From the NCBI RefSeq assembly GCF_947654165.1, contig NZ_CANTKB010000009.1, positions 1 through 64,000 on the forward strand: DNA of 64,000 nt, given 5' to 3'. Positions 24,783 to 33,432 of the stretch are shown in pieces. The stretch comes from an uncultured Blautia sp. Lineage in GTDB: Bacteria; Bacillota; Clostridia; Lachnospirales; Lachnospiraceae. Both the position numbers and the translations under genes were made by a program. Within the stretch, counting starts at the first letter, position 1. The number at the start of each line of letters is the position of its first letter. The notes under the pieces were generated by a model. That model searched no databases and was not told where the DNA came from. It was given only the letters and a program-made list of their open reading frames with translations.

Positions 24783-24826
24783 TAGGTCAATCTGCCTTGT
24801 GTGGATTGGCCTTTTTGATTACCAAT
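24783..24826 (+). terminator. Hairpin before the sigma-like gene
   Basis: AGGTCAATC and GGATTGGCCT pair (with one mismatch and G-T pairs) around CTGCCTTGTGT, followed by TTTTTGATT. No gene on the + strand ends nearby, so it may close a lost gene. Confidence 0.5.
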
Positions 24827-24968
24827 GTCGAAAATGGTCGATAAAGAAAAATAGATTTTTTAAGCTTTTTTCCGCAAACCTTTCCGGTTTGCCTGTATGA
24901 GATGTGTTCTATATAAGCGAGGAGGCGAAAAGACACAGCCCGATATTTGCGGAGAAGAGGGATGCGTG

Positions 24969-25595
24969 ATGGCGATGCTCTCCGATACTGAAAGAGAAAA
25001 CTGTCATAAGTTCGCAAAATTCTGTTTCAGAGTAATTAAAAATGAATGCAGCAATATCAAACGGGCAGCAGGTATCCGGAAAGATTATGATGCCACGGGT
25101 GAGGAGCCTGTGGAATATTTACTAGAACTGTTGTCGCACGAGGATGCATATACCGTGGAGGATTTGATTCTGAACGTGGATGGCAAGCCTTGTGTGATAG
25201 AAAGCGAGATACTGTTTGAAGCGTTGAAATCCCTGCCAAATGACCAGCAGAAAACTCTTCTTTATGATTTTTGGCTGGAGTTGAAGGACAGGGAAATCGC
25301 AGAGAGACTGGAGGTTACGGTACGCACGGTGTATAACCTCAGACAGCGTGCGTTTAAGAAAATCAAAACATATTATGAATTACATGGACAAGGCGTGATC
25401 CGTGAATTGAGCGATGCGAAAGGAGTGGAAGCTATGTGCAAGGCTATGGAAGATATGAGAAAAGAGGCCGCTGTTGAACAGCTGCTTAAAACACTTCGTA
25501 ATCTAATGAAGAATTTAGGTTGGACGGCAGAGCAGGCAATGACAGCTATGGGGGTTTCTGAATCAGAAAAGGGTATTCTTATTAAAAGAATTTAA
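24969..25595 (+). CDS. Sigma-70 region 4-like protein with Rpn-type tail
   Basis: Start ATG 24969 after GAAGAGGG; 208 residues. Residues ~1-145 match the short sigma-like proteins of integrative elements, with region 4 in ALKSLPNDQQKTLLYDFWLE and REIAERLEVTVRTVYNLRQR. The last ~65 residues (EAMCKAMEDMRKEAAVEQLL, NLMKNLGWTAEQAMTAMGV, LIKRI) do not belong to that family; they resemble the C-terminal tail of Rpn PD-(D/E)XK nuclease-type transposases. The change falls near residue 142 without a stop. It looks like an accidental gene fusion after a deletion. The sigma part could still bind DNA. Confidence 0.65.
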   Translation: MAMLSDTERENCHKFAKFCFRVIKNECSNIKRAAGIRKDYDATGEEPVEYLLELLSHEDAYTVEDLILNVDGKPCVIESEILFEALKSLPNDQQKTLLYDFWLELKDREIAERLEVTVRTVYNLRQRAFKKIKTYYELHGQGVIRELSDAKGVEAMCKAMEDMRKEAAVEQLLKTLRNLMKNLGWTAEQAMTAMGVSESEKGILIKRI

Positions 25596-25605
25596 CAAAT
25601 CATCA

Positions 25606-25652
25606 ACAAGCCGATCAAAGCTCAAAATTTGAGCGATGGCCGGCTTTTGAAA
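25606..25652 (+). terminator. Terminator after the sigma-like gene
   Basis: AGCCGATC-AAAGCTCAAAATTTGAGC-GATGGCCGGCT forms an imperfect two-part hairpin followed by TTTTGAAATT, a few bases after the stop codon. Confidence 0.65.
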
Positions 25653-25659
25653 TTAAGAA

Positions 25660-27753
25660 ATGTCTTTTGCTAAGAATGAATGTCAACAACTGACTTTGAA
25701 TGATAGTACTTTTTCTCTGACAGCCCGTGAACTCCGGATGCTTGAGAAATCCTGGGCAAGACAGTTTGCAGAAAAGATCTTTCCAAAGATCGATGAAGAA
25801 AAGTTTTCTGTTCTTTATAGTGATAAAGCCTCCCGTCCTAACACTCCGGTGAATGTTATTGTCGGCGGCATGGTGCTCCAGGAGCTTCTGGATCTGACGG
25901 ATGAGGAATTTATGGATTCCCTTCTTTTTGATATCCGTTTCCAGTATGCCCTCCATACGACCAGTTTTGAAGAACAGCCGGTCAGTGACCGGACTGACTG
26001 CATGCTCCCGGCGCAGGACAGCCTGCCGGAAGGCGGTCTGGGAAATCTGGTTGCACTGCCCCTTCAGGGGAGGGCATTATTGTTAGGAAACAGTGCTTTT
26101 GTGGACAAGAATTGGAATGCATACCCGGATCAGTGGAATGTGCTGTGGAGTAAGCCGAGGATTTCCGCCGAATTTATGGAAACTAAGATTCAGGAGTGGA
26201 CCTCAACCAGTATTTTTTATGTTGAAAGCAGCGAAGATGATGCAAAAACAAGGGAAAAACCGTGGAAAAACAGGGCAAGGTTGTTGAAATCATGCGTAGA
26301 TGGAAAACTAAGCCTCACGCTTTCGGACGGCATTTATGTGGATACGATGAATATGCAACCGGCAGTTCAGAACCAGATACGGAGGATGGTCGCTGTGAGT
26401 AATCTGGTTTTTTATAGAAATAAGGCGATGGGGCTTTCGAACTATGATAATGCAAGATGGATTTATATGGGAAAGGAACATCTGAGCGGTTACATAGAAA
26501 TACCGAGAGGGTTATATGATGAGTTGACCAGGCAGTGCAGAGAATCAGGAATCACGTATGAGATTGCGGATGAAAGGCAATCGGGAAGAAGGATAAAAGT
26601 TGAATTTACCGGGCAGATCCGTCCAGAACAGAAACCGGCACTCAAAGAAATGCTGCGGTACGATACTGGGATACTAAACGCCGCTAAAGCATTTGGAAAA
26701 ACAGTTGTATGCAGTGCTATGATCGCAGAGAGAAAAGTAAACACACTCATTCTGTTGGAATCTTCGTCATTGATTGAACAATGGGAAGAGTCGCTGAAAC
26801 GCTTCCTGAGAATAGAGGAAGAGCCTCCGGAATATCAGACAAAAACAGGGAGAATCAGAAGAAGAAAAAGTATCATAGGAAAACTCCAGGGAGCGCATGA
26901 TTCTATGACCGGAAATAATTCGAAAAAGGAACATCAGCAAATCCGGCTGCAGATGCAGCAGGTTCCAGATGACGAAACACTGATTCTGATAGCTACAGGG
27001 AGTTTGATTGGCGAAGGATTTGATTACCCCCGTCTGGACACTTTGATCATGGCGACTCCCGTATCTTTCCGCAGCGTAGTGGAACAGTATGCGGGGAGGC
27101 TTAACCGTGATTATGAAGGAAAGAAAAACGTGATTGTTTATGATTATGTAGACAGTCATATCCCGATGTTTGACGATATGTATGCGAAACGTCTGCGGGC
27201 GTATAAGCAGATTGGCTACACAGTTGCGTCGGAAGCAGGGGGTAAGAAACAGACGGCGAATGCTATTTATGATTTTGAAAACTATAAAGAAAGATATGAG
27301 AAAGATTTACTTGGCGCTGTACGCAGTGTTGTCATATCCAGCCCGGCTATCAGTGGTATAAAAATCAATACGCTTATCAAACTTCTGCTGGAACGTCAGA
27401 CAATGGGAGTAAGGATTACGGTTGTTACCTGGTCGCCGGACGCATATGGCTATGGTAAGGCAGATTATTGGATGCAGCTTCATGAAGAAATGCGTATGGC
27501 GGGGATTTATGTGGAGCAAAAAGAGGATTTCTGCGAGCATTACGCCATCATAGATAATGAGATTGTATGGTATGGAAGTATGAACCTGCTGGGAAAAGAA
27601 AATGCAGAGGATAATCTGATGAGAGTTATGAGTAAGGACATTGCGGCGGAACTGATGGAAATTACATTTGGAGTATCCGAAACAGGAAAAAGCCGGTGGT
27701 CAAAAGGAGAAAATGAATATGGTGAAAAAACTGACGGAAAAGGCACTGATTAA
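25660..27753 (+). CDS. Chimera: IS1182 transposase N-terminus fused to truncated TOTE primase-helicase
   Basis: A single open frame of 697 residues. Residues 1-~112 are the N-terminus of an IS1182 transposase, almost the same text as the element at 30022. From ~113 the chain changes to the end of a TOTE-type archaeo-eukaryotic primase (PEGGLGNLVALPLQG, GNSAFVDKNW). Then comes a superfamily II helicase: Walker A variant AFGKTVV at ~344-350 and motif VI EQYAGRLNRDYEG at ~475-487. The DECH/motif II-IV part is gone, apparently an in-frame deletion near residue 418. Residues ~555-672 are a phospholipase D-like domain (EHYAIIDNEIVWYGSMN). TOTE systems are proposed conflict genes. Both rearrangements keep the frame, but helicase activity is very unlikely. 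Confidence 0.8.
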   Translation: MSFAKNECQQLTLNDSTFSLTARELRMLEKSWARQFAEKIFPKIDEEKFSVLYSDKASRPNTPVNVIVGGMVLQELLDLTDEEFMDSLLFDIRFQYALHTTSFEEQPVSDRTDCMLPAQDSLPEGGLGNLVALPLQGRALLLGNSAFVDKNWNAYPDQWNVLWSKPRISAEFMETKIQEWTSTSIFYVESSEDDAKTREKPWKNRARLLKSCVDGKLSLTLSDGIYVDTMNMQPAVQNQIRRMVAVSNLVFYRNKAMGLSNYDNARWIYMGKEHLSGYIEIPRGLYDELTRQCRESGITYEIADERQSGRRIKVEFTGQIRPEQKPALKEMLRYDTGILNAAKAFGKTVVCSAMIAERKVNTLILLESSSLIEQWEESLKRFLRIEEEPPEYQTKTGRIRRRKSIIGKLQGAHDSMTGNNSKKEHQQIRLQMQQVPDDETLILIATGSLIGEGFDYPRLDTLIMATPVSFRSVVEQYAGRLNRDYEGKKNVIVYDYVDSHIPMFDDMYAKRLRAYKQIGYTVASEAGGKKQTANAIYDFENYKERYEKDLLGAVRSVVISSPAISGIKINTLIKLLLERQTMGVRITVVTWSPDAYGYGKADYWMQLHEEMRMAGIYVEQKEDFCEHYAIIDNEIVWYGSMNLLGKENAEDNLMRVMSKDIAAELMEITFGVSETGKSRWSKGENEYGEKTDGKGTD

Positions 27754-28270
27754 AAAATTAGATACAATGAGCAGAGAAGAATTAACGAAAATAACGGTAG
27801 ACTTATTTAAAACAAATAAGATTGTGGAAGCAAAGCTGAACCTGGTGTTTTTGGGAGAAGCTTATGGGATGACATTGATGGAGAAGTATAAAAAGCGTAT
27901 GTATAAAATTTTTAATCCGTCAGACATTGTAAGGAGGGGATTTTCGTTGGCAGAAGCGCAAATGGTATTATCAGAGTTTGCAGATATTTGTGACAGCGGC
28001 AGATGGTATGGGGATCTGGCGTTATACTTTGCGGAATGTGCAACGGATTTTACAATGTGCTATGGAGATATAAATGAAAAATTTTATGATGCGCTGGGGG
28101 ATGCTTACCACGATGCGGTGGTAATAGCAGGAGGAGATGAAGAACTGTACAGATTGTGGAAAGATAGATTGGAGTATGTAGTACATGAATTTTCCGGCTT
28201 TGGATGGGGAATGGATGATTATATAACAGGGGAATATTACTCCCTTCCGTGGATTGAGGCGGAGCAGTAG
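27719..28270 (+). CDS. DUF6155-like protein
   Basis: Start ATG 27719 (nine bases after AAAGGAG; the ATG at 27713 is too close), giving 183 residues and overlapping the chimera gene by 35 bases. All-helical, soluble: MVKKLTEKALIKKLDTMSRE, LTKITVDLFKTNKIVEAKLN, then YKIFNPSDIVRRGFSLAEAQ and CATDFTMCYGDINEKFYDAL. The opening resembles the DUF6155 family, which is found in gut Firmicutes near TOTE helicases and other accessory genes. Function unknown. The overlap suggests it was part of the original TOTE operon. Confidence 0.55.
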   Translation: MVKKLTEKALIKKLDTMSREELTKITVDLFKTNKIVEAKLNLVFLGEAYGMTLMEKYKKRMYKIFNPSDIVRRGFSLAEAQMVLSEFADICDSGRWYGDLALYFAECATDFTMCYGDINEKFYDALGDAYHDAVVIAGGDEELYRLWKDRLEYVVHEFSGFGWGMDDYITGEYYSLPWIEAEQ

Positions 28271-28378
28271 GACGACATGACAGATTAACGTCGGGGGTGC
28301 ATTTTCCTCGGATTTATGGTATTCTATGGTAAAACACAGCGATAAAATATGATTTTCAGGAAAGGCGAGGTATTGATT

Positions 28379-28858
28379 ATGAGCAAGGTATTAGTAACGT
28401 ATTTCAGTGCCAGCGGCGTAACAGCGAAACTGGCAGAACGGCTTGCAAAGGCTATCGGGGCAGATTTATATGAGATTCAGCCAGAGGTTCCATACACTGA
28501 TGCTGATCTGGACTGGATGAATAAAAAGAGCCGCAGCAGTGTGGAAATGAATGATAAGTCATTCCGACCGGCTGTTGCAAACAAAGTAGAGAACATGGAG
28601 CAGTATTCCGTGATTTTCACAGCCTTCCCTATCTGGTGGTACGTCGCCCCGACTATTGTGAACACGTTTCTGGAGCAATACGATCTGACTGGAAAGACGA
28701 TTATTCCTCTGGCAACTTCAGGCAGCAGCGGTATGGGAAACACAAACAAGGAACTGGCGGTTTCCTGTTCGGGAGCAGAATTAAAGGAAGGAAAGAGATT
28801 CCCTGCGGACGCAAGTGCGGAAGAACTGAAAGCATGGGCAGAAGAGTTTGGGATTTAA
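28379..28858 (+). CDS. Flavodoxin
   Basis: 159 residues from ATG 28379 (GAAAGGCGAGG upstream). The FMN phosphate loop is clear at the N-terminus (LVTYFSASGVTAKLAERLAK), followed by TAFPIWWYVAPTIVNTFLEQ and IIPLATSGSSGMGNTNKEL, the second and third flavin-binding loops. Soluble electron carrier or NAD(P)H-dependent oxidoreductase of the flavodoxin_4 type. Complete and intact, though it sits inside the mobile zone; its own promoter probably lies in the 108-base gap before it. Confidence 0.9.
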   Translation: MSKVLVTYFSASGVTAKLAERLAKAIGADLYEIQPEVPYTDADLDWMNKKSRSSVEMNDKSFRPAVANKVENMEQYSVIFTAFPIWWYVAPTIVNTFLEQYDLTGKTIIPLATSGSSGMGNTNKELAVSCSGAELKEGKRFPADASAEELKAWAEEFGI

Positions 28859-28984
28859 AGAAAAGACTGATAAACTTATCAATATAGACCCATAAAGTTA
28901 TCTTTCACGACAACGAATAATAAGAAATCTATAGTAACATCCTACCCGTAGTGGTAAATTGTTCTACAGGAAAGGGTGCGAAGC

Positions 28985-29373
28985 ATGGAAAATGAAGTAT
29001 ACGAAAAAGATTATGGAGAGGAATTCCGGCAGCGAAGCGATAAGTCAGAGGGAAAGGATTTTCTGGACACATTGATGGAGGTTGGATTCTTTCAGAAGTA
29101 TCAGGAAGCAAAGAAAAAGCGGATTATGAGTATCTGCTTGAGGAGTGTGACGCTTATGTCCGGCAGTTCGGAGGAAAAATCCGGGGCGAAGTGGATTACC
29201 AGAAATGGCAGGCGACCATTGATCTGTACCTGAAACATTTTGAGTTCTGTGACCGGGAAGCGTTGGCATTGCTGAAAGAAATCGCAGAGCGGGCTGAGAA
29301 TGTGACGTTTTCGATGAAAGATGGGCTGCTCCGGATGTCGGTGTTCATTGGATATTTTGATGAAGTGTATTAA
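28985..29373 (+). pseudogene. Small hypothetical gene with frameshift at an A-rich tract
   Basis: From ATG 28985 the frame reads MENEVYEKDYGEEFRQ, DKSEGKDFLDTLMEVGFFQK and YQEAKKK, then changes frame within AAAGAAAAAGCG (about 29110-29120). Reading the next frame continues smoothly with ADYEYLLEECDAYVRQ and DYQKWQATIDLYLKHFEFCD to a stop at 29373, giving ~129 residues in all. The second part has good coding character and a plausible end (RMSVFIGYFDEVY). Either a frameshift mutation, a sequencing error at the A tract, or programmed slippage. Family unknown; found beside an ICE-type HTH gene. Confidence 0.6.
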
Positions 29374-29382
29374 GGCGTGAGG

Positions 29383-29415
29383 GCATCTGTCAGCAAAGAC
29401 TGGCGGGTGCTTTTT
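29383..29415 (+). terminator. Terminator after the frameshifted gene
   Basis: GCATCTGTCAG and CTGGCGGGTGC pair (with G-T pairs) around CAAAGA, followed by TTTTTT. Confidence 0.7.
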
Positions 29416-29468
29416 TCTCACAGATATGGTATGCTGTTAGCAGTATATCAGCTTGGAGGTACGGAGCT

Positions 29469-29741
29469 ATGGACGATCAGCAGAATACATTGACTTATGA
29501 AATCATCAAAGCGGCTGTTGCCGGGGAGAAGTGGGCAACGGAACGAGTTCTTAGACATTACGATGACTATATGACAGAACTCTCCACACTGAAAGAAAGA
29601 CAGCCAGACGGAAGCGTGAAAACTTATGTGGATGAGGATTTGAAGCAGGAGATAGCATTGAAGCTGCTGGAGGAGATACCAGAGTTTCCGATGGAGGAAG
29701 CGGAGATGATAGCAGAGACGGAAACTGAGACGGAGAAATAA
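29469..29741 (+). CDS. ICE-type helix-turn-helix protein (HTH_16-like)
   Basis: 90 residues. LTYEIIKAAVAGEKWATERV and LRHYDDYMTELSTL followed by DEDLKQEIALKLLEEIPEF match the small helix-turn-helix proteins found in Tn916- and Tn1549-like conjugative elements near the sigma-like gene and excisionase. It probably regulates element genes, but none of the conjugation genes are present here. Ends with an acidic Glu/Thr repeat tail. GGAGG lies ten bases before the start. Confidence 0.8.
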   Translation: MDDQQNTLTYEIIKAAVAGEKWATERVLRHYDDYMTELSTLKERQPDGSVKTYVDEDLKQEIALKLLEEIPEFPMEEAEMIAETETETEK

Positions 29742-30021
29742 AAGTTTTCAAAAACTAAATCATTTGGGTATTGTTGATTCGTTATAATATATGTGGAGAC
29801 GCCCATAGGAGGAATTATCTTGACGCACAAAGATGAACTGATCTTATGTGATATGTTGTAACCTGTAACCTTGATATAAAAAAGCCTTGATAAATGACAA
29901 TGTCATGATACCAGGGTCAAAAGCCCCTGCTGAATCTTGAAAATTTAATATTTTACAGTAAATTCAAAAACCCCCTTTTATGAGTTATAATAAAAGTAAC
30001 TTATGAAAGGTGGTATATCCT
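29742..30021. other. Gap holding a cut gene start and the left end of an IS1182 element
   Basis: AGGAGG at ~29806 precedes a TTG start that gives only about 13 codons before a stop, probably the start of a gene lost on IS entry. From ~29911 the left end of the IS1182 element begins. Confidence 0.4.
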
Positions 30022-31370
30022 ATGTCTTTTCGTACCAATGATTGCCAACAAATATCGTTGAATGATAAACTGATGAATCTTACCGAACGTGAAAAGAAAG
30101 CTTTGAATAAATCCTGGGCTAAGGTTTTTGCGGATGAAATTTTTCCTGCAATAGACGAAGAACGTTTTTCTGTTTTGTATAGTGATAAAGCGTCCAGACC
30201 TGACACACCTGTAAATGTTATTATAGGAGCACTTATCATCAAAGAACTTTCTGACAAAACTTTGAGCCGTTTCCGTAAAAGATGTTATGACCATGAAACA
30301 CTTCATGGTGTAGATTTATATCGTGACTGTGTAAAAGACCTTAGTGGTAAGATTGCAAAAATAATGAAACTGAACGGACGTATTCGTCGTATGGATTTTA
30401 TGATGATTGAATCTAACATTCGATTTTTGAGTCGTATGGAGCTGATATACACCTGTATTTCAAAACTGATTGTATATCTTACAAAGAATGCTTCTGATAA
30501 AGTTTCAGAACAATTGAAGCATTATGCAGATTCAAATGACTATAACCGCATCTTCTATCATCAAAGAAATGATGATATGGAAAATATAATTCAAATGCTG
30601 CTGACAGACAGTGATTCACTCTTGGAAATCTGCAAAACTGATTTTGAAGAAGTAACAGAATATCAGCTTTTTGTCAGATGCCTTTCTGAACAGACAGTTG
30701 TTGAAAATGAAAAGCGTCGTCTGCGAACAAAAGAAGACGGCACTATGAATTCGTCTGCACTTCAAAATCCATCAGATCCTGATGCTACTTATAGAAAAAA
30801 ATCCGGTAAACTGTACCGAGGTTATGCAGCTAATCTTGAAGAAACAGTTGGTAAGAATGGCTCTGTAATCACAGATTATCAGTTTGATAAAAATACACAT
30901 ACCGATAGTCATTTCCTTCAGGATACGCTTTCAGCAATGGAAAAGTCCGAAGAAGAAATCATTCTGATTACAGATGGTGGTTATGACGGACAGGATAACA
31001 TTGCTCTTGCAAAGGAGAAAAATGTCAAACTGGTAACAACAGCTCTGGCAAGGTTGAGAAATGGTGTAGAAACCATTCCTGCTAACATCCGAAAGAATTA
31101 TCATCTTGATAAACTTCCAAGAGGTAAACAGCGTGGTAAATTTTTCTTTGGAAGCAAAATAGCTGCATTAAATTTCCGAAAGCTCTTTGGATTCCGAAAG
31201 GGCTTGGGTAATTATGCTCCAAATCCAGTATTAGTGTAAAATACACCGAAGAAATAGTAAGGAATGACAGTAAACAATACATTCTTATAACAAATCTACT
31301 GTGAAATATTAAATTTTCAAGGTTCTCTTAGAGAGTCAGACACAGAAAACACTATGTTCTGACCCCAGCA
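29911..31370 (+). mobile_element. IS1182-family element with internal deletions
   Basis: Inverted ends are visible: outer CCAGGGTCAAAA at 29911 against the complement of TTCTGACCCCAGCA at ~31357-31370, and inner CTTGAAAATTTAATATTTTAC (read rightward from ~29937) matched by the complement of ~31290-31322. The element is about 1.46 kb, shorter than a full IS1182 member, in line with deletions in its transposase gene. No target duplication could be fixed with confidence. Confidence 0.7.
30022..31239 (+). pseudogene. IS1182 transposase with two in-frame deletions
   Basis: Start ATG 30022; 405 residues. The N-terminus matches the chimera at 25660 nearly residue for residue up to ~76 (SDKASRPDTPVNVIIGALII), but ~34 residues present there are missing before TLSRFRKRC. 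A second gap lies near residue 342, where VTTAL joins ARLRNGVETIP; about 80 or more residues including the Cys-rich region of IS1182 proteins are absent. The three catalytic acids seem still present: Asp in RMDFMMIESN (~125), Asp318 in ITDGGYDG and Glu350 in RNGVETIP. Frame is open but activity is doubtful; it may be mobilised by a full-length relative. Confidence 0.8.
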
Positions 31371-31650
31371 TCATATCTTTACCTTCATCCAAGGCCGCTG
31401 ATTTCCTGCGAAGTCTTAGCGACAGTGCTGGTGCTGAATATTGGAATCTGTGTTAGTATAACGCTGCTGTCAGGAGAGACTATTTTGAAGAAACAGATTA
31501 TAGAAGAAATATGATTGGTTTCTATAGACAAAAGCAAAGCAGCAGGCTGCGATTTTCTTCCTTATTATCCATGTATTGCAAGTCTGATGTTTGTCTTGCA
31601 GACTTATTTTGGGAATGGTACAATGAAAATAAAAATGGGAAGTGAAAGCA
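31371..31650. other. Gap with a possible gene remnant and a hairpin
   Basis: Right of the IS end, ~31388-31457 reads in one frame as a short coding-like tail (SKAADFLRSLSDSAGAEYW) ending at a TAG, perhaps the end of the gene cut by the IS. At ~31578-31611 AAGTCTG and CAGACTT pair around a short loop before TATTTT, a weak terminator. Nothing else is supported. Confidence 0.35.
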
Positions 31651-33306
31651 ATGAAACACGAAAAAGACTGGTACAAGGAACTGGTAATCTATCAGATTTA
31701 TCCAAGAAGTTTTAAAGACGGAAATGGGGATGGAATCGGTGATTTAAAGGGGATGATCGAGAAATTAGATTATCTCAAAGAACTTGGTGTCAATGCTGTG
31801 TGGATGTCTCCGGTCTATGCATCACCAAATGTAGATAATGGATATGATATTTCAGATTATTTTTCCATTATGGAAGAATTTGGTACCATGCAAGACTGGG
31901 AAATATTCCGGGACGGAGCACATGCAAGGGGCATTGCTATTATTATGGATTTGGTATTAAACCATACTTCTGACCGGCATATCTGGTTTGAAGAATCAAA
32001 AAAATCCAAAGACAATCCGTACAGTGATTTTTATGTTTGGCGTGATCCGGCACCGGACGGTGGTGCCCCAAATGGCTGGATGTCTGTGTTTGGGGGCAGT
32101 GCATGGGAGTATGTACCACAGAGAAAGCAATATTATCTCCACATGTTTGCAAAAGAACAGCCGGACCTGAATTGGGATTGTGAAGAGGCCAGAGAAAAAA
32201 TATTTGATATTATACGTTTCTGGAATGAAAAGGGGGTAGATGGCTACCGTGTTGATGCTATCAGTTATCTGGATAAAGGGTTAGACGGCAGAGCGGATTT
32301 TCAGGAAACAATCGGAACTGTGGCATGTGCCAATTTAGAAGGAACCCACCGTTACATACGCGAGATGGCAGAAAAAACCTTTGCCCCTGCACATCTTATG
32401 AGTGTAGGGGAAGTGAATATAAATAATGAGCAGGACAGCATAAATTATTCCAGCGCAAAGAGCGGTGAATTTAATATGGCAATTCCCTTTGTGCCGCCGA
32501 TTGTGGAGATAAAAACATGGTCACCGGAAAGACTAAAAGAAGACCTGGAAAGAGACTATCAGATTTTGAAGGAAGATGGATGGTGGGCAAGATTTTTGAG
32601 TAACCATGACAAGCCACGCCAGGTATCGCTTTATGGAAATGATGAGTTGTACTGGAAGGAGTCTGCAAAGATGCTGGCCTGTTATCTTCATACATTGCCG
32701 GGAACGCCCTTTGTTTATCAGGGAGAAGAGCTGGGAATGACCAATGTGCAGTATCATTCTATAGAAGAATATGATGATATTGATACGAAGAATTATTATA
32801 TGAGCATGCTCAGTGACGGAGCATCAGAAGAGGATGCACTGGCAGAGTCTCAAAGCATCAGCAGAGATAACAGCAGAACTCCTATGCAGTGGGATGATAG
32901 TGCTTATGCAGGATTTTCTACACAAAAGCCCTGGCTGGGAGTAAATCCTAATTATGTGAAAATCAATGCTGCAAATCAGATGCAGGATGATACGTCTGTG
33001 TTCCGGTTTTATCAGAAACTCATTGCACTTCGAAAAGAGCATCCGGTGATGGTACATGGTGATTTTGCACTGTGCTGTCCAAAGAAAGGGCCGGTGATTG
33101 CCTATACAAGAAGCTTTCAGAACGAGACCTGGCTGGTAATACATAATTTTTCTGAAAAAGAGCAGATATTTGAACACGACAGGATTCAGGGAACAGAAAC
33201 GATAATCTTATCAAATTATGATGAAAGAGCGAAGGAGAGAGGAAAGATAAGGCTGAGAGCATATGAGACCATGATATTGGAGTTGCAGGATAAAAACAAA
33301 CGCTAA
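31651..33306 (+). CDS. GH13 alpha-glucosidase (oligo-1,6-glucosidase type)
   Basis: 551 residues from ATG 31651. All GH13 regions are present: VVYQIYPRSF-like start, DLVLNHTSDRH (region I), GVDGYRVDAISYL with the nucleophile Asp (region II), MSVGEVN with the acid/base Glu (region III), and FLSNHDKPRQVS (region IV). The QIYPRSFKDGNGDGIGDL calcium/loop text is typical of oligo-1,6-glucosidases and sucrose or trehalose-6-phosphate hydrolases. No signal peptide, so it cleaves short alpha-glucosides inside the cell. No transporter or regulator of sugar use lies next to it. Substrate (isomaltose, sucrose, others) cannot be fixed from sequence by eye. Confidence 0.92.
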   Translation: MKHEKDWYKELVIYQIYPRSFKDGNGDGIGDLKGMIEKLDYLKELGVNAVWMSPVYASPNVDNGYDISDYFSIMEEFGTMQDWEIFRDGAHARGIAIIMDLVLNHTSDRHIWFEESKKSKDNPYSDFYVWRDPAPDGGAPNGWMSVFGGSAWEYVPQRKQYYLHMFAKEQPDLNWDCEEAREKIFDIIRFWNEKGVDGYRVDAISYLDKGLDGRADFQETIGTVACANLEGTHRYIREMAEKTFAPAHLMSVGEVNINNEQDSINYSSAKSGEFNMAIPFVPPIVEIKTWSPERLKEDLERDYQILKEDGWWARFLSNHDKPRQVSLYGNDELYWKESAKMLACYLHTLPGTPFVYQGEELGMTNVQYHSIEEYDDIDTKNYYMSMLSDGASEEDALAESQSISRDNSRTPMQWDDSAYAGFSTQKPWLGVNPNYVKINAANQMQDDTSVFRFYQKLIALRKEHPVMVHGDFALCCPKKGPVIAYTRSFQNETWLVIHNFSEKEQIFEHDRIQGTETIILSNYDERAKERGKIRLRAYETMILELQDKNKR

Positions 33307-33432
33307 TCGCTGCTCAGGTATTTCCATTGTGAAGCCTATTTTTTTCTGATATACTTATTACAAAACACAACATGACAGAAGTCGGTTGCTGTGGATTCAG
33401 AAAAGGATAAGAACCGGAAAAGGTGGATAACA

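Noticed and set aside
25660..25996. The chimera N-terminus as a complete IS with left inverted end
   Set aside because: No sequence like the ends of the element at 29911-31370 was found before 25660; the preceding bases are the terminator of the sigma-like gene.
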